A DNA stretch of 38,711 nucleotides from positions 1 to 38,711 of the forward strand of contig NZ_LYXE01000120.1 of the NCBI RefSeq assembly GCF_002532075.1. The letters run 5' to 3'. The first letter of the stretch is position 1. The number at the start of each line of letters is the position of its first letter. Below, piece by piece: positions 16,903 through 24,914 of the stretch. Made by a program: the position numbers and the translations under genes. The notes under the pieces were generated by a model, which saw nothing but the letters and a program-made list of their open reading frames with translations, searched no databases and had not been told where the DNA came from. This DNA is from Candidatus Chloroploca asiatica (GTDB lineage Bacteria; Chloroflexota; Chloroflexia; Chloroflexales; Chloroflexaceae).

Positions 16903-18903
16903 TTATTCCCCACGGCGCGGGAAGAAGGGAATCTCAGCCGGGTCAGTCTGTGAGACCCTGATCCCTGCCGCTTCTAACTGCTCAACCAAGGCCTTGAAGA
17001 CCTCTTCAGGCGACAGATCGCCTTCGCGCAGCGCCTGCCCGATTTTGTGCAAGAGGTCATTGATGGTTGTCAACTCGTTCTGGTTGTTGAACTGGGTGAT
17101 CAACTGATCGATTTCTGGGACAAGCAGAAAGCGTGGCAGGGTCGCGATCAATTCGGGGTGAAACCGGTTCAGCACATCACCATCCTGCCGACGGAGGGTG
17201 GCGTAGCCTTGACCAGCGCTTTGATACCGACGGGCCACACTGCGCAAGCCGGTGCGCGGCACCCCCTCGACAAGGCTCATCTCGTGAATGCTACCGGCGA
17301 GCAGGAACGGTTCATTGCGCCAGCGTGCATTGTCAAGCAGCGTGACAACGCTCTCCCAGGTGTTGTTTTCGCGGGCAGCCGAGCGGAGCGCGGCAAAACG
17401 ACGAAAATAGAAATTGGGCAGATCGCGTTCGCCAAGCGCGTCAAGCAGGCGGTTCTCGCTGATCAGGGTGCGATCGGGTACCTCGTCACCACCGCCTTCG
17501 CCGCCGTCCACCGGCGGTTCGACCGGAAGCGGAATGATCGTGCCGACAAGTTCGGCTTTGTAATGAAAGTTGCGCCGCCGGACAAACCAGAGCTCCTCGG
17601 TGCGTTGCAAAACCTCTTGCCATGCGCGATCGGCGAGACTCGCCGGATCAAGGATCGGCGGAGGCAGGCGTTGCGGCAGGCGCAGCGTGCGTAGGGCTTC
17701 GAGCGGTTTGCGTGCTGCGACGAGGCCCGGTGCGGCGGGGCGCAACAGGCGGGTGGTGCTTTCGAGTTGATTGATGCGCTGGCGTAGCTCGCTACGGGCG
17801 AGTGGAATAATGATCTGCACACTGGTGCTTTCGAGTTGATCGGCGGTGAGCGTCAAATCAAGCGGCGGCAGCACCAGACTCTCTTCGAGCAGGATATTCA
17901 ATTCATCAACGGGCACCACCGAAAGATCGACCTCGATCCCAGGCGGAAAGTAGGTCTGGGTGAAATCATTGGGATTCACCGCCGAGCGAGGAAGGCGGCC
18001 AGCGGGTGGCAAGACCCGGAAATAGTCGGTGGCACTGAAGGGACGCCCGCCCTGGCGCTCGAGCACGCTGGTGAGATGCAGATCGTATTGCAACAGATGC
18101 GCCTCGCGGGTGGCGCGGGTTGCAAAGCCGAGCATTGGCCCGAGCCCGATCACATCGGCATGTTCAGCCCCGATCTCGCGGCGCACCAGGAAGGGGTCGA
18201 TCCACTCGACGGTACCGCGATTGAGCGCAACCATTGCCAGCGGGAGCGTACCGACCGGCAATTCGCGCTCGGCGTGTTCAACAAAGATCGCGTAGGCGAC
18301 CTCGGCGCGGCGCTGGTCAAGCTCGTTGCTTGTGGCACCATCGCTGAAGGGGATCAGCGTCACCGCCGTCGCCTCAATGATGTCGCCATCCTCGACGCTG
18401 CGTTCGCCTTCAACCGCAGTTGGGTAGGAGACAATGGGATTCGCCGTATACTCGACCGCCCGCAGCGCCACGATAAAGAGACCGGTCAGCGTGCGTGGCG
18501 GCACGACGGGCACCCGTGACAGCCCGAAGGTACGGTTGAGCCGCTCGATCTGCGGGATGTTCTGCACTTGCAGGGTCAGTTCACGCGGAAGAATGACCAT
18601 TTCGCCGAGCGAGGTGAGGCCAAAGCCTGGCTGGATGTGCAAGCCGCGCCGGTCCGCGACGACCTCTAACCCGCGCACGACGCCGACCCCGCCGGCCTTG
18701 CCGAGATCGGCCTGCCGTGTGAGCACATAGTTTTGTTCATTCGTCAGATCGCGGGCAGCCAGAAAGCGCCCGTCGAACCACTGCGGGCGACGGCGGCGGT
18801 CGTCAACGACCAGGATGCCATCGCGGGTCAGGCGGTCAGCCTCATCGCGGTTGATGCGCAGCCGCATCAAGCGACGACCAGCCTCCAGGTTGAGATCAAA
18901 CAT
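16903..18903 (-). CDS. eCIS-associated structural protein (666 aa) with shared N-terminal module
   Basis: A 666-aa protein without signal peptide or TM segments. The N-terminal module (about 40-145) reads GRFLAARDLTNEQNYVLTRQADLGKAGGVGVVRGLEVV, then QPGFGLTSLGEMVILPRELTLQV, homologous to the start of both neighbours. Beta-rich domains follow (about 155-330), with long segments of alternating charge and Pro/Leu, and a helical C-terminal region ending in KALVEQLEAAGIRVSQTDPAEIPFFPRRGE. The start MFDLNLEAGRRLMRLR at 18903 has GGAG seven bases upstream and lies 14 nt after the 286-aa gene stop. Sited between baseplate and ATPase genes, it is probably an outer baseplate, fibre or collar protein. 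The function is not established. Confidence 0.75.
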   Translation of the reverse strand: MFDLNLEAGRRLMRLRINRDEADRLTRDGILVVDDRRRRPQWFDGRFLAARDLTNEQNYVLTRQADLGKAGGVGVVRGLEVVADRRGLHIQPGFGLTSLGEMVILPRELTLQVQNIPQIERLNRTFGLSRVPVVPPRTLTGLFIVALRAVEYTANPIVSYPTAVEGERSVEDGDIIEATAVTLIPFSDGATSNELDQRRAEVAYAIFVEHAERELPVGTLPLAMVALNRGTVEWIDPFLVRREIGAEHADVIGLGPMLGFATRATREAHLLQYDLHLTSVLERQGGRPFSATDYFRVLPPAGRLPRSAVNPNDFTQTYFPPGIEVDLSVVPVDELNILLEESLVLPPLDLTLTADQLESTSVQIIIPLARSELRQRINQLESTTRLLRPAAPGLVAARKPLEALRTLRLPQRLPPPILDPASLADRAWQEVLQRTEELWFVRRRNFHYKAELVGTIIPLPVEPPVDGGEGGGDEVPDRTLISENRLLDALGERDLPNFYFRRFAALRSAARENNTWESVVTLLDNARWRNEPFLLAGSIHEMSLVEGVPRTGLRSVARRYQSAGQGYATLRRQDGDVLNRFHPELIATLPRFLLVPEIDQLITQFNNQNELTTINDLLHKIGQALREGDLSPEEVFKALVEQLEAAGIRVSQTDPAEIPFFPRRGE

Positions 18904-18917
18904 AACCTCTCTCCTCT

Positions 18918-19778
18918 TTATTGCGCCAACCATGCCAGCAGGGCTGCGGTCGTATAGGCAAAGAGCCGCCCGGTCTCACTCAGGGTGACATCGCCGGGTG
19001 CGCGGGTCGCCGGTGGGCCGGCGGTGGCCGGAATGGTCACGCGAGCGAGAAAAACGCCGGTGGGATCTTGCCCAAAGACATATTCGGGCAAGCGGTTCAG
19101 TTCATCCTGTGACGAAACGCGGGCGGCCACGTCCCACGCCATGTAGATCGCCTCGCGCAGGGCCGCCGGGCGATCCGCCGGGTCAACGCCCTCAACGGCG
19201 CTGGCCCAGTGATCAAAGGGCAGCGGCGCATCGGCGCGGTCGCGGACAATCAGATCAATGTCGTAGTAGTCACGTAGCCGCGAAGGTTGCACCGCATTGA
19301 GTGCGTCATACGGCCCGGCGGCCAGCGCTGGGGTTTTGCCCTGTTCACACGCGACATAGCGCAGATAGAGGTCAACTTCGACCCGGGCGGGGCGGTCCGT
19401 ACCGTCGCTGCTTGTATCGGCCACCAGTACCGGCAGGTCAGCGGCGTTGGCATCAAACCAGCGTTGTACCCGCAGACATACCGTACTCGGCACCTCGATC
19501 AAGCGCCCCAGTCGATCGATTGCCACCCCCGGATGCACCAGCAGTCGCTCTTCGCGACCGGGGGTACCCTCAGCGGCAGGCACTTCAGCCTCGTAGACGA
19601 CGCGCAGGCCGGCAGCGGTACCCGATCCATGCAAAAAATGGAGCGCCCGGGCCTGCCGCCCTCGATGGTAGGTCTGCTCATCAAGAAAATCCTGGGCATC
19701 CAAGAGCACGCCGGTCGCATAGAAGAGCCGGTCGGTGGTGCGTCTGGCCTGCGCCAGCGGATCTGGGTATCTGCTCAT
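18918..19778 (-). CDS. eCIS-associated protein (286 aa) with shared N-terminal module
   Basis: A 286-aa protein made mostly of the module shared with the two following genes. It reads DRLFYATGVLLDAQDFLDEQTYHRGRQARALHFLHGSGTAAGLRVV (about 17-62), then HPGVAIDRLGRLIEVPSTVCLRVQRW (about 82-107). A beta-rich stretch with VEVDLYLRYVACEQGKTPAL and a helical end follow. It may be the minimal version of the family, with the 666- and 1294-aa proteins as extended paralogues. ATG 19778 has AAGGA eight bases upstream. The gene follows a 27-bp-arm hairpin that closes the preceding gene. Role unknown; a baseplate or fibre-attachment part is plausible from gene order. Confidence 0.75.
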   Translation of the reverse strand: MSRYPDPLAQARRTTDRLFYATGVLLDAQDFLDEQTYHRGRQARALHFLHGSGTAAGLRVVYEAEVPAAEGTPGREERLLVHPGVAIDRLGRLIEVPSTVCLRVQRWFDANAADLPVLVADTSSDGTDRPARVEVDLYLRYVACEQGKTPALAAGPYDALNAVQPSRLRDYYDIDLIVRDRADAPLPFDHWASAVEGVDPADRPAALREAIYMAWDVAARVSSQDELNRLPEYVFGQDPTGVFLARVTIPATAGPPATRAPGDVTLSETGRLFAYTTAALLAWLAQ

Positions 19779-19830
19779 ATCTTTGTTCCTTCAGGGCTGC
19801 GCCCTGTCATTTGTCGCTTCGCTGGATCCT

Positions 19831-19887
19831 GTGTTTGCGTTGGGACACCATGCCAGCTACGCTGGCATGGTGTCCCAACGCAAACAC
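19831..19887. repeat. Perfect 27-bp-arm hairpin after the tail-protein-I-like gene
   Basis: Arms 19831-19857 and 19861-19887 are perfect reverse complements with loop TAC; the inner part reads ATGCCAGC/GCTGGCAT. It starts 1 nt after the stop codon at 19889-19891 on the minus strand, with no T-tract on the far side. It shares the GCCAGC/GCTGGC core with the hairpin at 33027-33061. Confidence 0.9.
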
Positions 19888-19888
19888 T

Positions 19889-22255
19889 TCATATACGCTG
19901 ATCGAGGCGCGGATCAAGGGAGGGCGTTGTTTGGAGCAGATCCCGTACGCCAATCTGGCTTGTGCCGAGGCGGAGCGGCCCCGGTGGACGTTTCGGACTC
20001 AGGTAGGTGTCGATGCCAATCAGGGAACGCAAGGCGACCATGAGTGATCCAGTGGCGGTCTGTACGTCGGTGATGATATGGGCGGGAGTTTCCAGCGCGG
20101 CGATGCGCTGGATCAACCCCTGCTCTTGCGGTTGCACGTCGTTGTGAACCAGGATCGTAACGCGATAGGCCAGGCGGTCGAAGAGCGCGGCGATGACGTC
20201 GGCCTCGGCTGCGGTGACGTCGAGATCGGCGGCAAAGAGGGCTAAAAATTCCTTTTTGTCTTCGTCGCCGAGCACAAGGGTGTCGCCAACATAGCTGTTG
20301 CCGCTGACCACCATCCCGGCCAGCAGGGGGTTCGTTTCGTCGGCAAGGTTGGCCCCCAGGATGGTGGCGACAACCCGACGGAAGCGCCAGTTTTCAATGA
20401 CGATGATGCGGCCATCGCGGACGCCGTCGCCCGTCGCAATGTCGAGCGCGAGCGTGAGCCCGGCCAGCGTGCCGCGCTGTCGGTAGAGCGTCGGGGCCGC
20501 CGCGAGCAAGCGCCGGTGGCGCTCTTCGGGATAGGCCGAGTCGAGCGCGAGGCCGATCCAGCTTGCCAGCCATTCCAACGCTTCGGGCGGGATCGTCGCG
20601 GGGGTGGTCAGCACGTGTGCTGCGGCGACCCGGTCTTCGAGCATGGTCAGCACGCCCTCGAAATTGCCGACAAACCGTTCCAGGAAATCCGCCGGGGTGC
20701 TGCGCTCGCCGTCGACCAGATACGCATCAGCCTCAGGCCCAAAGACGGTCTCGCGGTAGAGTTCGGGCAGATAGTTTTCGACATAACTGAAGCGACTGGC
20801 ATAGATGCGAAGGGCCCAGACTTCCGGGGTGGTGCGGCGATCACCGTTGAGCACGATCCGGACGTGGAGATAGCGCCCGCGCAGGGTCTTCACTTTGCGC
20901 TGTGGGCGCTGGATCAGTGCGGTAAAGAGGCCCGCTTTGCCAGGGCTACGGTCGCAGGTGAGCAGGCCTGGATGGTGCGGAATTTCGCTGGGGTGCGGTA
21001 CCCACGCGGCGAGTGGGATATTCTGTTCGCCAGCAATGTTGAAGATCGGCCCAAACTGGTGCTCGTGCCATTCCAACTCGTCGGTCGGGGCTGCGCCTGT
21101 ATCCTCGGCGGCCAGCAAAACGCGCACGCCGCATGCGTCGGGCAGGTTGGCTTCGAGGTAGAGCCGGTGCCAGACGGTGCGCGCGCTGCCGCTGTCAAGG
21201 CTCGTCTGGTTGCGCGCTTCGCCTTCGCTCGGGAAACTGGGCAGCGAAAGGTAGTGCAGCGGGAGGCTGCCCTCTTCGTCGCTGGTTGCATAGTGCGGCG
21301 GCAGCGTCAGGCCATGCATGAATGGTTCACCCCCAAAGCGATCAGGCCGCAAGGGGTAGTAGTCACCGACTGGCATCACCCGGGCCGCGCCAGGGCTTGC
21401 CGGGTAGACCGGGGCTTCGTTGTCGAGGTGCGCAACGAGCAGGGCCAGGCGATCCCGTGCGACCCAGGCAAGGCTGAAGGGATGCGTCACGCCTTGCAAC
21501 AGGCACGGCTCATACCATCCCCCGCGTGCGTCAAGATAACGCACAATGGCAGGTGCGCCGTCGGTTTGCCAGCAGAGCACGGCGACTTGCCCATCAGGGC
21601 TGCACGCAAGGCCAACGGGTCTTGCGGTCGCCGCGAAGGTGGCGTGCGGATAGGGTTGTAGCCGGGGCTGGTTCGCGTTCTCTTCGCAGGGGCGCGGCGT
21701 ATCCGGGTCATACTCAACCTGAACCCGCCTCCGCAATGGCAGCCCTGTGACCCGCGCAAGCTGTGGCTGGTCACGGTCAAGCACCCACACCCCGCCATCT
21801 GGCGCCGCCGCCAGTCGCCACGCCGCAAACCCCGGCATGCTCAGGCTCACCGCGTCCCACCGATCGCGCAGATCGACCAGCGTCACGCCGCCGTTCACCG
21901 CAACATAGAGCACCCCGTCGGTGCCGACACAGAGATCCGTCGGCGCTTCAGCGGCGCTCGGGGCTGTCCAGATTGGCACCTGCCCAGCGAGCGCACCGGT
22001 TGCCATGATGCGCCCAGTTGCGGCGTCCCAGATCGCCCGTGTGCCAAACGCATCGCGAGCTTGCGGAACGAGCTCGAGGCGGGCGGTCGCCTCGGCTTCG
22101 GTGCCAGCGGGCGCAACCGGCGGTAAGGTTGCCGCCTGGCTGGCGAGCCGCAGCGCACGTCGCTCGCGATCATAGCGCAGCGCTGGTTGTTCCCCCGCCA
22201 GCACCCAGTCATGGGCATCCGCAAGCATCCAGAATTTCAGACCGTTCGCATCCAT
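19889..22255 (-). CDS. Beta-propeller-like / phage tail protein I fusion (Afp12-like baseplate protein)
   Basis: A 788-aa protein. The first ~280 residues carry repeats such as ATDLCVGTDGVLYVAVNGG, AAPDGGVWVLDRDQPQLARV and LACSPDGQVAVLCWQTDG, as in NHL/propeller blades. The C-terminal third is the phage tail domain found in gpI-like baseplate proteins: SYVENYLPELYRE, FLERFVGNFEGVLTMLEDRV, PPEALEWLASWIGLALDSAYPEERHRRLLAAAPTLYRQRGTLAGL. It would connect wedges to fibres. The ATG at 22255 lies 2 nt after the gpJ-like stop, with GGAGG 13 bases upstream; an alternative ATG at 22267 is too close to that site. The propeller may be the surface-exposed, perhaps target-facing, part (inference). Confidence 0.85.
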   Translation of the reverse strand: MDANGLKFWMLADAHDWVLAGEQPALRYDRERRALRLASQAATLPPVAPAGTEAEATARLELVPQARDAFGTRAIWDAATGRIMATGALAGQVPIWTAPSAAEAPTDLCVGTDGVLYVAVNGGVTLVDLRDRWDAVSLSMPGFAAWRLAAAPDGGVWVLDRDQPQLARVTGLPLRRRVQVEYDPDTPRPCEENANQPRLQPYPHATFAATARPVGLACSPDGQVAVLCWQTDGAPAIVRYLDARGGWYEPCLLQGVTHPFSLAWVARDRLALLVAHLDNEAPVYPASPGAARVMPVGDYYPLRPDRFGGEPFMHGLTLPPHYATSDEEGSLPLHYLSLPSFPSEGEARNQTSLDSGSARTVWHRLYLEANLPDACGVRVLLAAEDTGAAPTDELEWHEHQFGPIFNIAGEQNIPLAAWVPHPSEIPHHPGLLTCDRSPGKAGLFTALIQRPQRKVKTLRGRYLHVRIVLNGDRRTTPEVWALRIYASRFSYVENYLPELYRETVFGPEADAYLVDGERSTPADFLERFVGNFEGVLTMLEDRVAAAHVLTTPATIPPEALEWLASWIGLALDSAYPEERHRRLLAAAPTLYRQRGTLAGLTLALDIATGDGVRDGRIIVIENWRFRRVVATILGANLADETNPLLAGMVVSGNSYVGDTLVLGDEDKKEFLALFAADLDVTAAEADVIAALFDRLAYRVTILVHNDVQPQEQGLIQRIAALETPAHIITDVQTATGSLMVALRSLIGIDTYLSPKRPPGPLRLGTSQIGVRDLLQTTPSLDPRLDQRI

Positions 22256-22257
22256 AG

Positions 22258-24519
22258 TTAGGTGCATACCTCCGGGACAAGCGGGATCGGCACCATCCCT
22301 CCGTCGCTCAGGAAGGGATTCGGTACGCCCCGTAGATCGTTCGGTGGTTCGTCGTCGGCGACGGCGACCACCGAGAGAAGTTCGGGTAATTGCCACTTGG
22401 CCAGCGGGATATTGATGAGGGTGTTCGCTGTGCTGCGCTCTTGTTTTACCCAATCGTCGCCCGTTGCATTGCGCACAAAGATATTCAACCGGTTGCCGAG
22501 CAGACTCTGCACACCGGGCACGCGGGCGGCGACCAGTTCGAGCTCGCGGTCTTCGACGGTTTTGCCGAGCGGCCAGCCGGTGCGCTGCGGCCCGCCGCCC
22601 ATCAATGGCCACAAAAACTCGCGCAGCGCCAGACGCACACTGCGCAGCGTCGCTTCGCGGTCGTAGCCATCGGCGATCTCGACGCCAACACTCAACCCGA
22701 GCGGTACGTAGTCAACGCCAATGACATACAATTCGGTGCCAAGGGGCCGCCGTGCTTCAAGGTGCGCATAGACGGTTTCGAGAAAGGGTCGGTCAGGCCG
22801 CGGATTCGGTGGGCCGGGCGGCGGACGGAACGGCAGCACCATGACCGAGACAATGCCCGGCACATCTTCGCGCATCTGGTGCGGCTTGAACCGTGGCAAC
22901 AACTCGACCCGCGCCACCTGCACCCCTGGCGTCTCGGCGGCGATCGTGCGGTAATCCTGGGCCGTCACCGCCCGCTCGCGATGGCGCAAGACCTGCGGAA
23001 TCCGCACCTCGGCCTCGGCCAGCGTTTCGGCATCGAGACCGCCTTCGGCGGCCAGGGGTTGCGCCACCACGACTCCTGTTGCCCGGCGGCCATCAAGTTC
23101 AAAGGCGTCAAGATCGGTCAGAGACCCGGGCGGCAGGTTTCCCGCAATTCCACCACCGGCCCGCATCTGCGCGACCCGCACCCGCCGACCGGGGGCCGGC
23201 ACACGGCCCCGTACTCCATTGCCAAACGTGATTGTCCCGGCCTCGGCATCGAGCGTGTAGACACGGCTGTCGCGCCCGGCCAGGCTCGTCTCGCCACGTT
23301 CCCACAGGACATACCCGAGGCCATCTTCTTCTACCTGCAAGGCCAGCGACGCTGGCTCGACACTCGTGCCAGGCAGCGCCATTTGCTGGTCGCTGCTGCC
23401 GTTGCTTGTGCCGATAATACGCCCGGTGATCGTCTGTCGCTGATCAACCTCGACCGCGTTGATCCCGACCCAGCTCAGGCGCAGGCTTTCGAGGCGGCGG
23501 GTGGGCCGCAGGCGTAGCCACGCAACGAGCCGCGCCGCCTTTGCCGGATCGTCGAGGCGCGGCGGCATCGCGCCGGTGCCCGCATTGAGGTGCTGGCGCA
23601 CATCGTTGCCAGGGGCACCAATAAATTGTGGCCCTGGCAAGACCAGGCGCTCGACGCCTCGTTGCGTCAGACCTGCCGTCGTATCAACAATCTGATCAAG
23701 TTGCGTATAGGTCACCTGACCACGCGCATCCAGGCCGGTAATCTCCCAGAGATGGGGCAGCGCAGCGCGTGGCCCGATCTGCTCATCATTCCAGGTCGGC
23801 ACACTGATCGCCGGCAGCAACCCGATGCTCAACAGTTGCTGGCTACCGCCGACACTGGTGCCAAGCGTCTTCCGCACTGCTTCGTTGTGGGCCGGTTGCA
23901 ATGCGGGCTCCTCGGCTTCGGGGGCCAGCAGCGCCAGCCACAACGCCTGATCAATCGTCTCATTGATCAGATCAAAGCCCTCGGGATTGGCTGCGCCACC
24001 CGCAAAGACCGGCATCGTCACATAGCCCCGCGCCCGACTTGCGTCGCCAGAACCCAGATAGAGTACGCCCAGATTGTGGACGATCTCGCGATACGTGGCT
24101 TGCTCGTTCTCGCTCAGCGGGCGTCGCGCATAGGCCTCGGCGGTCACCGGCAGCACTGTCACTTCGCTGGTCGTCTCGAAGGCGACGGGGCCGCTCACCT
24201 TCGCCAGTGGCCGCAGGATCGTCGCGCTTGTCTGCATCGGATCGTCAAGTGCCAGCGTCACCAGCGTACGGGCCGGCAGGGCGGGCCGCATCTGCATGCC
24301 GAGCAACTTGAGAAAGACCAGGCGCTGCCGCTCGGGGATCAGATTGGCCCGGTAGAGAATCGAGTCGGCCAGAAAGGCAAAGAGCTCGATCAGCGTTCGC
24401 CCCGGATCGCCAGGCCGCACATCGGCCCACTCACGGGTATGCGCCGGTACCCGGTTGAGCAGTTCGCGCACCAGGTCGTCGTAACTGCGATCATCAAGCG
24501 TTGGAGGAATGATCGGCAT
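22258..24519 (-). CDS. Baseplate wedge protein, gpJ/Afp11-like (putative baseplate assembly protein)
   Basis: A 753-aa protein with the hallmark opening of baseplate J proteins in eCIS: IIPPTLDDRSYDDLVRELLNRVPAHTREWADVRPGDPGRTLIELFAFLADSILYRANLIPERQRLVFLKLLGM in the first 75 residues. Later come ITFGNGVRGRVPAPGRRVRVAQMRAGGGIAGNLPPGSL (about 420-460), ERAVTAQDYRTIAAETPGVQVARVELLPRF (about 510-540), and LYVIGVDYVPLGLSVGVEIADGYD, with LREFLWPLMGGGPQRTGWPLGKTV toward the end. It forms the baseplate wedge together with the gp25-like protein encoded 6 nt upstream. GGAGG precedes the ATG by 10 bases. Confidence 0.92.
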   Translation of the reverse strand: MPIIPPTLDDRSYDDLVRELLNRVPAHTREWADVRPGDPGRTLIELFAFLADSILYRANLIPERQRLVFLKLLGMQMRPALPARTLVTLALDDPMQTSATILRPLAKVSGPVAFETTSEVTVLPVTAEAYARRPLSENEQATYREIVHNLGVLYLGSGDASRARGYVTMPVFAGGAANPEGFDLINETIDQALWLALLAPEAEEPALQPAHNEAVRKTLGTSVGGSQQLLSIGLLPAISVPTWNDEQIGPRAALPHLWEITGLDARGQVTYTQLDQIVDTTAGLTQRGVERLVLPGPQFIGAPGNDVRQHLNAGTGAMPPRLDDPAKAARLVAWLRLRPTRRLESLRLSWVGINAVEVDQRQTITGRIIGTSNGSSDQQMALPGTSVEPASLALQVEEDGLGYVLWERGETSLAGRDSRVYTLDAEAGTITFGNGVRGRVPAPGRRVRVAQMRAGGGIAGNLPPGSLTDLDAFELDGRRATGVVVAQPLAAEGGLDAETLAEAEVRIPQVLRHRERAVTAQDYRTIAAETPGVQVARVELLPRFKPHQMREDVPGIVSVMVLPFRPPPGPPNPRPDRPFLETVYAHLEARRPLGTELYVIGVDYVPLGLSVGVEIADGYDREATLRSVRLALREFLWPLMGGGPQRTGWPLGKTVEDRELELVAARVPGVQSLLGNRLNIFVRNATGDDWVKQERSTANTLINIPLAKWQLPELLSVVAVADDEPPNDLRGVPNPFLSDGGMVPIPLVPEVCT

Positions 24520-24525
24520 GGTACT

Positions 24526-24909
24526 CTAGCCTCCCAATTCCATCGATAGCCCCAACTGACGGATCACGCCCGTCCGTCGGAGGCGGTACATCACCTCGAC
24601 CCTGATCCAGGTCGGGCGCTCGGGTACCTCTTTGATCTCTACCCGCTCCACCTTGATCCGTGTCTCCCAACGCTCGAGCGCTTGCACAATCGTATCGTGA
24701 ATGCGCCGATGCGTCGTGAGTGTATTCGGCTGGTGCAAAAAGACTTGCAGGCCGCCCCCAAATTCTTGACGTTGCAGGCGTTCACCAGGGCGTGTACGCA
24801 AAATGATCTGGATCGATTGGCGCACACTCTCGTCGAGCGTTGGATAATGCAACTGTCCGTTGGCATCAGGCACAGCAAGCAACGGCCAGCTGATCGGCTC
24901 CTGAATCAT
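24526..24909 (-). CDS. Baseplate protein gp25/GPW family (Afp9-like)
   Basis: A 127-aa protein with the gp25-like lysozyme-fold signature without catalytic residues. It has ISWPLLAVPDANGQLHYPTLDESVRQSIQIILRTRPGERLQRQEFGGGLQVFLHQPN in the first 70 residues, where RPGER.QRPEFG is the family fingerprint. TTHRRIHDTIVQALERWETRIKVERVEIKE follows. It links the tube-proximal baseplate to the gpJ wedge. The start at 24909 (MIQEPISW) is set by GGAG eight bases upstream; the reading frame stays open 13 codons further up but overlaps the previous gene. It lies 5 nt after the TM-tailed 579-aa gene and 6 nt before gpJ. Confidence 0.93.
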   Translation of the reverse strand: MIQEPISWPLLAVPDANGQLHYPTLDESVRQSIQIILRTRPGERLQRQEFGGGLQVFLHQPNTLTTHRRIHDTIVQALERWETRIKVERVEIKEVPERPTWIRVEVMYRLRRTGVIRQLGLSMELGG

Positions 24910-24914
24910 GGTTA

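Noticed and set aside
16803-16903. Start of the 1294-aa protein at 16902
   Set aside because: The first 33 codons would run through a perfect hairpin; the ATG at 16803 has a proper Shine-Dalgarno.
20516-21661. Plus-strand frame of 381 codons opposite the tail-protein-I fusion gene
   Set aside because: Antisense shadow; the opposite strand has recognisable tail domain and consistent spacing with neighbours.
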